The notes under the pieces were generated by a model. That model had not been told where the DNA came from. It made no database searches and saw only the letters and a program-made list of their open reading frames with translations. 64,000 bases of DNA, taken from positions 11,203,726 through 11,267,725 of the forward strand of contig OZ029927.1 in NCBI GenBank assembly GCA_964023275.1. Reading direction: 5' to 3'. This stretch comes from Norana najaformis. Lineage: Eukaryota; Annelida; Clitellata; Crassiclitellata; Hormogastridae. Of the stretch, positions 26,161-47,453 are shown one piece after another; within the stretch, counting starts at the first letter, position 1, and each line of letters opens with the position of its first letter. Made by a program: the position numbers and the translations under genes.

Positions 26161-29100
26161 CTACAGACGGGTGTCTTTGTAGAACGTAAGCGACCTCTGA
26201 AGGCTGTCAGTATAGCTGTACTTCGGCTTGTATCGCAGCTTTTTTTCGGCAAGCACACGTTTGAAACAAGTAGACTGATTTGTATAGAGAATTGTTGATG
26301 GTGAATGGGACATGTTGATTTCACAGATCTGCCGCAAAAGCCACAGCACCCACATCAGCAGGCAGTACATTCCATATACCAGTAGAAATGGCAGTCGGAA
26401 AGATGACAGACGAAAGCCACGGACCTGCAGAAATGGTTCCATGGAGTCAAAGACATTTCTGACGGGACTGTCATCGTTGACAAAGTACGCTCGTCCACCG
26501 ACTGAAGGATTGGACTGTAGTGCTTTCATGGCGCAGACTTCAGCCCAGGCCGCGTTGCCAACATAAGAACTCTGGAACAAAGCTTGGCCAGAACCAACTC
26601 GGTAAAGGGTCCCGTTATGAGCCTGAGCTTGACGAAGCATTAAAGTAACAAAGTATGGGTCACCCTCTCCATACATGACAGTAGGTCGTAAGACAAGAGT
26701 GCGAAGAATGTGGCCATTTCCTGAAAGAAATAAAGCAGATCTAAGTACTCTTTTAAATTCGTTGAATGTTATTTAAGCCATTAATAAATCTTAATTAATA
26801 AATCAGAGTAAATAAAATTACCAAATCTGAGCAATTAATAAAGTCAGAAGACCTCCTCTTAGATCCTTGAATGCACATTAGCAAACTGCTGGTCAGTTAA
26901 AATTATCTAATCACACATTAGCTGTGTACCCCTATCGACTGTTGTCCCAACTGTGGATGAACGATGCGAAATACAAACATGACAACTGTTCAACATTGGT
27001 TTTGTTTGCTTATGTGGCATAAAAAAACTGAAGGTCGATTTCATGATTCATATTCGAATTTCATATGCACTGGTAAAACCATATAGCCAACCTTTGATGA
27101 TTTTCATATTAGAACTGGGCAGTGAATAGAGCTAAGCTAACCAGCTTTCTTAGTTTCTTGTGTAAAAGTTTAAACTGACCCTTGGCTAATGGTCGACCAT
27201 TGGCAGCAAGAACAGCTTCTTCGGCTTGTTGTTTTGTTGTTCCATACCCTTTAAACAAGAGCTGCTCTGGATATGGAAGACATTCATCACCATTAATTAT
27301 ATCACCACGACCAACAGCTACGTCTACGGTGCTTGTAAAGATCAGATGAGGAACGCTGGCAGCTATGCATGCTTCGATGACGTTCTTTGTACCTTGAAAC
27401 AGATGAAATCATTCCATAAATTTTGCAATGTCATTTGCTTAGTGTAAAGTGGCAGCTTAAGAGCAAGTGAAATCATGTTAAACTGTATGTATATCAGTGG
27501 GTGGATAAAGATTCAACAATTGCCGCAGATGGGTTATTTTACTTATTTAACTTACTTAGTTTACTTAATTTACTTAGTTTATGTGTAGACCCCAACTACA
27601 CATACAACTAATAGATATAAGATTAAATAAACCTGCACACTCAGTTTGATTTTAAATGGAGTGCATGGAAACATTCCCAGTACTCTGAGGTTGTTTATCC
27701 ACAAGCATATCACAGCCAATTTGTACATTTACATGCTACAAGCTTCAAAATTACTATGTGCACTTTAATATTGTAATCGTAATCCCGAGATTTCTACAGC
27801 GCCCAACGAAAGCCACATCATGGGGACCAGTTTATACACAGGCGCTCAGACATTGTGCATACCCGAATTTGTCAAAAGGATAAAACAACTGAATAAAAAA
27901 TTAAGTAGGTGATTACAGCAAGTTAGCAGTGCTGTCACGGCACTGGGTCTGCGGAATCCATAAAACAGTAAGTTTCTCACTGACTGCCATTCACTAGCAT
28001 GCTGAAATATAAAAAACAGAGCTAAGCAGAGTGCTCTTTGGGGTTGGTAGCAGTTTGCAGAATGGTTAGCAGTTGGTATAATGCCTATAGATAGGAGAAA
28101 AATGTACAAGGGAAATATATCTTCAACGAGAGATACTGTAGTCTGAACCAGTGGGCAGAAGTTACCTCTTTCCCCTCCCTACAAACTGAACCATTGAGTT
28201 AAAAATTTTGGTTCTTTTTTACTTTTGATTTAATTAAGAAACTCGGCTGCACTGCCTACTGACCTTTCACGTTGACGTCTTGCAGCGTCTTCATGTCTGG
28301 AAACATTCGGAAGTCAACGGCCCCAGCGGCATGGAATACACAGTTCACTCCGACCATGGCATCTTGCAGGTCTTGCATCATTCGAATATCCCCAGTGTAG
28401 CTTTTCACGAGACACTTTGCTTTGTAATCTGCTTAAATAGAACGAAGAATTAATAGTTTAATTTCTCTTTAAGCGTAACAATATCTTAAAAAACTGCACT
28501 GGGAATTTTATTGAATCTATTTTCTTTACCGTGTTGATTACATAAGTGGGACATATCAGTGGTAATGTTAGTTTTTTAAGCTTATGGAAGTTTATCATTT
28601 TTGAGCTGTGATTATTTTACCAGTGGTACTAATACTTATGTAAACGTGGCTCACAATCAGACATCTTGCATTGACCATTTCAGCATAGCTTAGTGGAAGA
28701 AGTAAATGTGACTGAAGGCATTTTCAATCACAGTGTCCATAAACCATGAAGCCTCAGCTTGAGATCATTTTTAAATAGAAGTGGTAGGATGACTAACCTG
28801 AAAAAGTCCACAGCAGTATTATCTACGATGGGATATGGCCAATTTGGCAGGATATTATGGGGTATCTGATGATGTGATTGGCTTTGTGGGGTCATCCAGA
28901 GTTGATAGATGACACCATGTTTAGAGTTCCAGGACCGTGTGGAACTAAGGATCAGGAACAATGGTAAAACCTGTCAACGGTGGTTGAAACTGCCAAGATC
29001 TGATTCTTGTCATTGTAGGGTCAGAGTGACCATGTCCATATCTAGCTAACGAAACAATCCTGACTTAAACTTGTTAATAGGACTAGGCAAATTTAATGCT

Positions 29101-29354
29101 GGTGCATGCTTACACTCTGTTCAGGGCTTTTGAGAAGTTCCTAAAAAGGTACTTCACGAATGTCCATATATGATACCTAGTTTGTGATAACATATTGGTA
29201 TTATGAGTTGCATACCCAATTTATTTTCATAAGGTCTGCAGTCAAAGACTCGTATTTCGTCAACGTCTTCGTCCTGAAGTTCCCGGATGATGTGCTGGCC
29301 AAGGAATCCACTTCCTCCAGTCACCAGAACAACTTTTCTCCCATCCATTTCCAT
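26161..29354 (-). CDS. 3-beta-hydroxysteroid dehydrogenase / isomerase family protein (HSD3B-like, 4 exons, 358 aa)
   Basis: Exons in transcription order are 29354-29216, 28428-28264, 27392-27180 and 26720-26161; all junctions keep phase. The N-terminal NAD-binding TGGSGFLG is at residues 12-19 and an acidic residue follows beta2 (RVFD). VNVKGTKNVIEAC spans the exon 2/3 junction. The catalytic set is Ser/Thr in FTSTVDV (about 122) with Tyr151-x3-Lys155 (YGTTK). LRPTVMYGEGDPYF, AYFVNDDSPVR and a hydrophobic LPFLLVYGMYCLLMWVLWLL segment follow, as in vertebrate HSD3B7 and HSD3B1, where the hydrophobic part anchors to ER or mitochondrial membrane. The length fits the family (about 370). Such enzymes oxidise 3-beta-hydroxysteroids; the actual substrate is unknown, and NSDHL or SDR42E relatives are less likely alternatives. 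Intron 2 carries a LINE tail. Confidence 0.9.
27771..27850 (-). mobile_element. LINE family C 3' tail
   Basis: Matches 24108-24190 almost base for base (cgagatttctacagcgccca, then cacaggcgctcag). Lies in intron 2 of the HSD3B-like gene. Confidence 0.75.
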
Positions 29355-29577
29355 GTTTACCTTATTGTCAATCGATAGACTGTTTTGTTTTAACTCTGCT
29401 GAAGCATCAGAAAATAAGATTTATTTTTTTATACTGTCTTGATGTTATCGTGCATGAGAATGCAAATGCCTATAAATGCAATAGCTAGCATCTTTCACAT
29501 TGACCTAACTTAGCATCAATTTTTTTGCTCCAAAAATACAGTGTTTTTTTAAATATTTGACATTTAGAGAATGTAAC

Positions 29578-29697
29578 TCGTTATATGTCGTGGCACCCAT
29601 TCAAACGGACAGCGGTGGTGAAGGATCTCACCCAATAAATTCATAGCAAAATGAGCAAGGTCGAGGCCATATGGTCGCTATATAAAACATTTACAGT
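29578..29697 (+). mobile_element. SINE family A, 5'-truncated
   Basis: Plus-strand body (ggacagcggtggtgaaggat) and tail (catatggtcgctatataaaa), opposite in orientation to the copies at 1807 and 13748. Lies just upstream of the HSD3B-like gene start. Confidence 0.7.
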
Positions 29698-29867
29698 TAT
29701 TATTAATTAAGGGAATATGCAAAGAATTCATGCAGTACATTCACGAGCAAAGAAGGACTATGCAAGCCATTCGCCACTGTAACGAATTCGAAAGGATGTT
29801 TTAAACGAGTTATTTTATGAATTACCGATAGACTCGATAGTTGGCCTAAACTAAAAATAAACATTGA

Positions 29868-30012
29868 AATAATCGTAAACCTGAGATTTATAAAGCGCCC
29901 AAAGAAAGGTCGCAGGAGCCAGCTTCTTTACAGTTACACAGTCAAAAACAAATTCGATAGGCCGATAAGGTCAGAATCGGTTACGGGTAAAGATCCAAGG
30001 GTCAGACAGACA
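29868..30012 (-). mobile_element. LINE family C 3' tail, diverged
   Basis: Shares aatcgtaa, cgagatttctaaagcgccca-like and ccaagggtcagacaga segments with 24108-24260. Confidence 0.6.
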
Positions 30013-30357
30013 GACAGAGCGGATGGTGCTTGGAACTGGAGCGGAAAATGAACGATGTTCACATACAGGTAATCCTAGTGATCGTACCTAAAGACTCTGC
30101 ACTCAAAGAAGATGAACTACGCCGATCATCAAAGACACACAGACATCGATACACTAATAAAATGGCGACGAATTCACTTTTTAAACTTCACATGGTCCGT
30201 AGTACAGATAAAAGCTGCGCGTCTTTGACCAAAGTTCCCTCTTCAAATCCATGTCACCACATTTGTCAACACAGATCATTAGATAGGAATCCACACTACT
30301 TTATGACATCATATCGTTTAGCGTCATCTAGCAGTTGACTGCAAATTTCATTACGAC

Positions 30358-31260
30358 TTTGTAATCGTAATATCTAACATTTCTAAAGCGCTAATTTAAA
30401 GCTAAGCGTAGGGCACAAGATTATCGACCAGCGCTCCATCAAGTCAAAGGGTTGTCCAAAGATACCATAGACGAAGAAAGTCCGGTTGCTAGAAGACTAC
30501 AGAGAAGGGGACAATGGAGCCGTTGTAGAGCAGAAGCCTAAATGTAAATGTTTTGCAATTTCGACCGTATGGACTCGACCCTGCTTATTTTTCAATGAGA
30601 GGTCGGAGATATTTCTTTTTCAATGAGGTTGGAGATGTAATTTGAAAACGAGAGATGTGGGTCAAGAGTGATGTCAAAATTGCGTACAGGTGAATCAGAG
30701 GTGAAAGTGAGTGGTGGAATTAGTTGATAGGATAGAAGTCAGGGATTTTTCTTTTGTTTGATCTGGTAGACCTACATACAATTCAGTGTTGGCAGGGTTG
30801 AGGCAAAGATTACAGGACAACCATTTTGAGATTTGATTCACAACATCAAGCAACCAAGTGTTGGACAAGGAAAATGAATTTGGAGAAGATATGAAGAGTT
30901 GAGTATCATCAGCACAACGATGGTGGTCCACTGGAGGATTCTATAAGCATTGTACAAAATGAAGAGAATGGCTCTAGCAAATACTGTAACCTTCAGGGAC
31001 ACCACGATAAAGTGGGAAGGGTTCCACACTATGACTTGCAGCCTTTACAGAAAAGACAACCAAAGAAAGGCAGTATCAGAGGTGCCAAACTTGAAATCGA
31101 TGGTGTCAAAAGCAGCAGAAATGTCAAGAAGACAGAGGCAAGACTTGCTGATGACCATTACAGAGACTGATTTAATCGTGCAGAAACGTCTCAACACATA
31201 ACTGAACAGCTTCAGCAAAAGCTCCGTTTCACAGTTCTGAAGCGTTCTGTCGTATGTTTT
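30358..31260 (-). mobile_element. CR1-like LINE reverse-transcriptase remnant
   Basis: Minus-strand frames carry pieces of a non-LTR reverse transcriptase in order: AFDTIDFKFGTSDTAF, a CGVPEGYS remnant of the CGVPQGS motif, then ADDTQLFISSPNSFSLS (catalytic ADD), LDVVNQISKWLSCNLCLNPA and NTELYVG. Frameshifts and stops make it a pseudogene. The tail at 30358-30445 ends with the family C sequence (gcgctttagaaatgttagat, attacgattac), so the two probably belong to one insertion. A family A SINE fragment at 30541-30600 appears inserted in it. Confidence 0.75.
30541..30600 (-). mobile_element. SINE family A fragment
   Basis: Only the tail-side 60 bp (gaccgtatggactcgaccct) is present. Confidence 0.55.
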
Positions 31261-32232
31261 ATGTTTAAGAACTCATTCAATCATGTGAGTAATTTTACAA
31301 AATTTTTGTCTGGTAAGAAATTGGTAACTTACATTGCGTGTATCTAATTCGTAAAACAACCGAACTGCATCCATACCTTTCAAGTGTGGTGCATTCATGG
31401 CAACTCATTGATAATGTTCAGGCAACATAAGACTGAACATCATTTCAGTAGTGCTGAATGATTTAATTAAAAAGAACAATCCAATTTTACAAACAGAAGC
31501 AGGTATTGTTATTGGTCTTTTTTTGTTATACTAAATCAAATATAAGCAACACTGTAATCTTGAGTTTCTTATTGTTGTCTTGGTTAAATGAAGGCATTGT
31601 AACATCAGCATGCAATCCTCTTAAGAGAATTCAGAGATAAGCACTTTTTCTAGGATAACTGATTGACGAAAAGCAAACAGAATGTTGATTTAACTAAAAG
31701 CTTAGTATTTTTAGCTCACAAAACAAGTAATTAATTTCCTTGTTGCTCATCTCATAGTCCCTCCTTGTCTAAAATGAAACACAGCGGTAAATGCTATACA
31801 AATATTTGTCAGCTCTCGCTTGAGGGAACACTCGCTAATAGACGCACGCAACAACCACATTCAATAAACCCCCCCAACTGATTTCAAACTTAACCTCAAA
31901 CCGGAAACACTACATAAGTTACTTAATAATATCAGCAACTTGGGTCTGCCAAAACGTGAGTGGAGTCTTTCTATCACGAGATGGCCATCAACTTTTGCTT
32001 GATTTCAGCAGGCATATCGGTTTTCTCTATAACACAGGATCGCCTGCAGGCTCATCAACGGCAGAAAACATTGCCAAGACAGCAGGAATTGGTTGTGAAG
32101 CCTATAAACTCCACATGAATCTTAGCAACAGTTTCTTGTGGTGATGTCTGTAATCCAGACAATAGTCACTGGATCCAGGCATATAAACACGACATCAGCG
32201 CCACTAAATGTTGGAAGATGTTCCTCAAGCCC

Positions 32233-41423
<9,191 letters not shown>

Positions 41424-43097
41424 TTTTGGCTAATCATACAAGCAATTCTCTAGCACCTCAGCTGTTCAAAACAAACCAGAAGTTTCATTTCCTCCTTAAA
41501 TACCAACAAACACATCCAGCAGACTGTAAAATGTAATGTCAGTTATTAATCAGTCAGTCATCTTTAATAATTTTTAAACCTCGAAAATTTAGAAATAAAG
41601 TAATTAAGTATGTGTTTGTAGTGTCAGGCTGAGCAACTAGCAATCAAACTTCTGTGGCCATTTTTCTGGCACTAACTCCTCTGAATTCATGACATTGACC
41701 TGTTAAAAAAAAATCTGAAAGATTCAAAACGCCGATGGATCAGATTCGTTAAGTCGAAAGACCTCCACTTACTGTAGGTGGGGCGGCCTGACCGAAAGTG
41801 TACACAACAAAGGACATGCACCAGAACATTAAACTAGGAGAAATTCATACCGATATTTGTTTCGAGTAAGCGGCAATTTTTCTAGAAATCCTGATCCTGT
41901 TTTTATTAATATCGGAAAGCGATTTCATTTCCGCAGTTTTCAACTGCACATTCAGTGGGCTTTGGCTGACGACTATCAAAATGCAACTGTGAACACACAT
42001 CAACAGAATAAAGCAATCATTTTAAATACACGTAATGAACTCACAGAACTGTCAAAAATCCAAATTTTGTGCGTAATAATCGGACGCAAACCATCGAAAC
42101 ATTAAATTGAAACCCTTCACTTTTCATCCCAGTCCTATCTTACAGCGTAAGCGTAGTGATACAGTAAACCTGAAAACCGCATCACGCACTGTAATATTGC
42201 CTCCTTCCTGAACATAATGGCTCGTTTTAAAAGAAAACTATATAACCAATATTATTATTAATTTGTAACTTCTAACGCGCCGGTCTCTAATGCACAACAG
42301 AGATCACTGGATTTTAAATCATGGCTTTCATTTTCACGTCCTTACTCTTATTTTAAAAAACAATAATTTTTACCAATATCTGAGTAATTTTACTAATGAG
42401 CCACACTTAATCGAGCCAGTTTGACTAACCACTATAAACCACTTTAAAACGTCTAAACAGCTATAAACCACTTTAAAACGTCTACTTTTCTCCTGCCTTC
42501 AGTTTTTATTTCACATTCATGGTGGATTCAGAATTCCACGAGTACAATACCATCTGGCGCTGAAACTGACACAACAGTTTCGCCCTTGCTGCTTTGCTTT
42601 GACTAAGCTCAATAACTTAACTTCATAAGCTAATGGCTCCAGTTTAATCAAAATGCTTTTTTCCGAGTGTTATAAGCTTACTCTGTTGACACTGTTAGTT
42701 TCACGACTATGGTTAGTAATATCTTCATTTACTCTTCCCGACTTACCCGATACTCTACACAGTACACTCGTGCAATATGCCCTTTTTGGTGAGCGTGAAG
42801 CTTTTGAAAAAGCAGTTATTACAGAAACATAAATTCGTAACAATTGTTACTTGGAAGTTTTGAACATAGCCCAACCTTTGGAGCTTCCTTCCTTGAAATT
42901 TTTACTTCGCCCTCATGTTCTGTCGACATCGCATTCCAGACATTCCAAGTTGCAGTGCGTCACACGCAGCGACTGCACCCCGAGTGACTCTGTTACGCCG
43001 AACCCCATCACTTAAGTAGCATGGCTCGACATACAACCCTCCCACTGGCAGCTGTAGGGGGCTGCCATATGTCTGCTGAGCCGAGGAGTCAGGATTA

Positions 43098-43356
43098 CGG
43101 GTCCACCGTAAAGAACGTCTGCAAAGAGGGAGGGAGGGGTCATATAAATGCGTACAAGAGGGAGCGAAGCTTATGGCCGATGCGGACGTCCACATATAAA
43201 TTTGGTACACGTACACAGCTTTTAATGTTTTGGAGTGCGGACGTCTGCAAAGGGGGGAGGAGAAGGGTAAGGCCAAATGCGGACCAATGCGGACAAGGGG
43301 AGGGTGGGAAGAGTCCAAAGTAGGTCATCTTTCGAGGACGTACTTTGTGGACGACC
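43098..43356. mobile_element. TIR-type non-autonomous element (MITE-like)
   Basis: Left end gggtccaccgtaaagaacgt; right end acgtactttgtggacgaccc, which reverse-complements to gggtcgtccacaaagtacgt. That is about 17 of 20 positions matching as inverted repeats. The interior is G-rich and noncoding; the minus-strand frames over it are not genes. Confidence 0.65.
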
Positions 43357-43677
43357 CCTTGGCGCATTTGCAGTTTGAAAAGTAACTGGATTGCAAGACA
43401 AACAGATGGGGAGAAAGCAAAAGACCTGTGTTTTGTTGGTGACAGTACATGTAGCTAGCAAACGTAAGAAAGCTGAGACATTAAAAGAAACAGGCAAATT
43501 TTACAGCAAGAAGTTGATGTATATTAGGCTTCAGCCATTGCAGGCATTTAAGAACTGGGGTTATGCTGTGGCGCATAAGAGTTTTAGTGACAACACTAAC
43601 AAGTGAATTGGCTGTTATATGAAATCACTTTATTTGGATAAATGTCATTAAAACAAAACTGGTCTAATTCAGAATAG

Positions 43678-44013
43678 GTCTCCTCCATTAAAAACGTCTG
43701 CAAAGCAGAAAGGATGGGTCACCCAAATGCTGACAAGGAGAAAGGGGGCTATGCCCAAAGTGGCTGTCCTCATCATACTTTGGTAGTTATTTCTGTGCCT
43801 TAAAGACTAACTTCAGTCAGACAGCAGACAACATTGTGTTGGATCCAGTGAGAGTCCCTTTGCTGGAGGTTGCCCACCCTGTAGCACAGTTATCCCTGCA
43901 AGACTAAAACGGTAGCCTACAAAGTGTATGGGGAGGGTATGGCAAATGCGGACATGGGAAGGGAAGGGTCCAAAACAGATCACATTTGCAATCGTCCTTA
44001 TGGACAACCCTAT
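43678..44013. mobile_element. TIR-type non-autonomous element (MITE-like)
   Basis: Left end ctccattaaaaacgtctgca; right end gtccttatggacaaccctat. Interior landmarks are shared with 35547-35925, and the start is shared with 43098 (aacgtctgcaaag). Confidence 0.6.
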
Positions 44014-44512
44014 AAAAAATTATCAGGAACAGGGCAAATTCAACAGAAGTCACCAATGTTCATGAAACATGTGTAACTCGGTCAAAGCAGTCTACAAACA
44101 CCAGGTTTCTGTCAAATGCAAACTGAAGAGCTTGGATAGCCATCCAGACTTACTCATGTCTTGGTGACACTATGAAGACAATTTAGAACACTTGAAAAAT
44201 GAGGGAGAAAGGTATGAGTGATACATTCACATTAGCTTCATTTTCAGATTTGTTTATCCCTGGATTATGTAAGTTAATTAACAATTGTAGTCTTATCATC
44301 TATGTAAGTTCTATTTACCGACCATCCTGAAACAGAAAACTCAAAATGTTCTGAATCAAAATGCCAGTCAATTATACTGTAAATACTGAATTAATACCAA
44401 AACGAGTGGTTTCAAATTTTCTTGCAAGAAAGACTTCTATTCAGAACAGCTTTACAAAGGCAAGACACTGTAACAAGTGGTGTAAAAAAGTCACTGGATA
44501 AACACTCGAAAA

Positions 44513-45984
44513 TCATTCCCACTTCTTCAATACATTTAGGTGATCGAGATGTTCGTCCATTGTGTAGTGACTCCACATTTTCTTCCTGATTCGTTCATCT
44601 TTCATTTGAAGAAACTTTTCTATACATGCTTTTGAATCATCGAAGCAGCACTCTTCTTCCTAAAGCAACGTCACAAAATTTGTTATCATCTTGGATATAC
44701 TACTAATACATTACCCCTAGATGCGTTCATCCTGTTGTCCCCTAGATGTGTTTGTGTGTTTGTCCTGTTGCCCCTAGATGTGTTTGTTTGTATGTCCTGT
44801 TGTCCCCTCGATGTGTTTGTTTGTTTGTCCTGTTGCCCCTAGATGTTGTTTGTCTGACCTTTTGTCTCTCTGTCGGATAATCATTTAATGAGAAGACGCC
44901 AAGCTCACATGTGTATCTTTCATTTTAAACAATATATTTTTGGATTTTGTACATTTTAAATGCATGATAAATATTCCAAAAACATTATACTATTATACCA
45001 ATTTCCTGTTAAACAGAAGAAAAAGATGCAAAACATCCTGGTGTGGGCTACAATTTTTTCCAAATCCTTAAAATGAACTTGCACACTCACATTTTGCAAG
45101 GCTAGTTACTGGTTAGAACAATTTGCCATCAGCTCTAAAATGAGCAAAAACTGTTTCAACCTTTTCACTGATGTGTTCTATCAGTTTAAATGTAAAACAA
45201 CAATAAATTTACAAGCACTACCTCGCTTAGGTATGGTCGCTGAATAAGATCGAGATTATTTTTTTCCAGTAGTAAAGAAGCCAGCGCCTTCTCCTTCATG
45301 TGAACTGTGACAGGTTTCACAAGCTGATGTTTTCTAAAAGTATTATAGGATAAATTTTCAAAAATTCATGACAAAAGTTCTAAGCAGAAATGAAACAAAT
45401 ATGTTTATGTACTAATAATGTAATATAGAAGTTACTTTATCCACACTGGAACTGTTATCGTGCAAACTGTGACATGTACAGCCGTGACTCTTGTTCATAT
45501 TGGCACAGAAAAAAAATATAAGCAGACATAGAAGTAAGCGTAAAAAGGATTAAATTGTGGTAAGTTACTCGGTCAAAAGATCAGTCAGTGTGTTCGATCC
45601 CGAGTTCCGCGAGTCGGTCGAATGGCCAACCTGTACACTGCAAATATTCCGCGCGACATAAACACACTACCTCAACCATACATTCATTAGTCATCATTTT
45701 GTTCGGTTAATGTATTTTGATACGCCCGACATCATGGCTTCATTGCGCTACATAAGTTTACCTCCACGACTAGTTCTAACCTTCAGCGCTTACACATCGT
45801 AGTAAAAGCTCAAATTACCCGATATCAATTTTTCCAGGAATGCGCCTTCTCCTAACGTAATATAATAACGCACGAGTTATAAACATTTTGTCGAATATGA
45901 CGAATTCTTATTTTTTATACAAACGTGCACCAAACCAAAGACAAACGATCACAGTGAACTGTGTGGAATAATTTCGTCAGCCAT
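44513..45984 (-). CDS. Unrecognised small protein (3 exons, 96 aa)
   Basis: Exons 45333-45222 and 44659-44513 are well supported: consensus acceptors (ttttag, ctttag), donor gag|gtagtg and an open frame across the junction. A first exon at 45984-45953 (MADEIIPHSS then L) keeps phase but uses the weaker donor ct|gtgatc, so the N-terminus is tentative. The second exon reads KHQLVKPVTVHMKEKALASL, LLEKNNLDLIQRPYLSE; the third reads EEECCFDDSKACIEKFLQMK, then DERIRKKMWSHYTMDEHLDH and ends LKKWE. It is charged, probably helical, with three clustered Cys (CC-x5-C), and has no signal peptide or membrane segment. I do not recognise the family. It is head to head with BRIP1, 1.5 kb between start codons. 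Confidence 0.55.
44715..44868. repeat. Tandem repeat of about 41 bp, 3-4 copies
   Basis: Units of the form cctgttgcccctagatgtgt followed by ttgtttgt. Lies in the second intron of the small minus-strand gene. Confidence 0.8.
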
Positions 45985-47453
45985 TTCGTTGTCTGACCGG
46001 CGAGCTGTCGGAAGGGCTAAGCGTCGTCAACTCTGAGCTGAGCTAAGCGTTCACAGGAAAAACAATGCTAGATTAAAAAATCATGCCACCCGTCAAATGA
46101 AACAACCCTAATATTGCAGGTCCCAACAATAGCAAAATTGTTGAGCATATCTAAAGATAGTTTTACACGAGTATCGTGCGTCAAACTTAAGTTTCCGAAT
46201 TTATCCAGCATTCATCCAGGTCTAAGCTTCACGTAAGGGGTTCTTTTGGTTCAATGGAACAGTTTGCAATTAAAGTGACCGAATAAAATATATAACTTCA
46301 GGACCGCATATTTAATCCTGTTTCTTAATATATGACTAGGGTGTGCACATTATTTATCGCGAAACGTGACTAATGAGGGCAACGTTTGGCTGGACTTAGT
46401 GGAAAGTTAACCGATGAACCTTGGAGCATCAGAAAGTGCAACTCTGTGAGCAAGAAGTAAATAAAAAATAAAGCGGGATGATTTTGGTAAACGAAATGTC
46501 AGCAGTTAAGATGCAGATATCCGCTAAAAGATATTTTATGGGCTCAGGTGCCTAGAATCCATATTCTAAAGTAAAGGTTACACTCTTGTTTCCGTTAATA
46601 ATGAGAAGTATTTTTGTAAACTCTTGTTTATTTTCAGACAACACGTCGTTATTGAGTCAACATTTATATGCCTAATCTAATCTAATAATCCTAATGACTT
46701 ATTAAGCGCCGTTATAATAATGCCCAAGGCATCAGTCGATGGGCGCCTTAGTCCAAAACGCAATCAAAAAGCTTAATTCGTTGGAGAAGCCAGGTCGAAT
46801 TCCGGTAATGTCAGAGAAGAGAAACCAGAAGCCAGACCACGGTGGGTAAGTAAGTTGAAAGAGATGAGACATTTATGGTGCCCTGGCGTTTATTCGCGAT
46901 GGGTTAGTTTTGATCAAAACTGCTGTCTAACGGTTTGATGAGCATTGTTGAGGTATTAGGAATTTCGGTTATCCCGAATTTTCGGCTTTTAACAAGAACA
47001 GCATTTCTACAAAAATATTTTCTTATAATAATTACAATAAGTTTTAAAAAATATGAAACCTAAGCCGGTATTTTAACAAAATATTTTCTTATAATTACAG
47101 TGATGTTAAATATGAAACCTAAACTCCCCTTGAATTGTCAGCCATTCTCGGCCTGCTTCAGAAATTGAAAACTGCACCTTTACAAGTTTGTTGTAAATGA
47201 TAAGCATCTGTGAGGTGGCAATCAGCATTAATAACTATTTTGCTGTGTGGTACATAACTCAACAGTGCCATTGTGAATTTTGTTTTTTGTCTTATTTGCT
47301 GTGTTGGTATTTTTTCTGTCAAACATGATGAAATCTATATGCTTGAAATTATTCTGTACGATAATTTTGCTGAAGAAGCTGTAGCAGCACAATATTTTTT
47401 TTGATGCATGTTTTTCTAGTTTTTAGGCTGTTATTTGTGCATGTGACGACGTT
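45985..47453. other. Putative bidirectional promoter interval
   Basis: Separates two divergent start codons (45984 minus, 47454 plus). No TATA element or CpG-dense core is evident by eye. A diverged SINE fragment sits at 46670-46830. Transcription start sites are unknown. Confidence 0.4.
46670..46830 (-). mobile_element. SINE family B-like fragment
   Basis: The minus strand ends with gcgctt-aataagtcattagg followed by attagattagatta, matching the tail at 6760-6787. An internal ccaggtcgaattccggt resembles a B box. Confidence 0.5.

Larger units (their letters stand above)
41424..44512. other. Intergenic: TBL1 upstream region
   Basis: No exon recognised. The divergent 42.1-42.9 kb stretch has no identifiable element; TIR-type repeats occupy parts of 43.1-44.0 kb. 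The TBL1 promoter and any 5' untranslated exon should lie here but cannot be placed by eye. Confidence 0.5.

Noticed and set aside
42902-43497. Minus-strand frames of 138, 91 and 75 codons and a plus-strand frame of 100
   Set aside because: They overlap a TIR-type noncoding repeat and have no domain or splice support.
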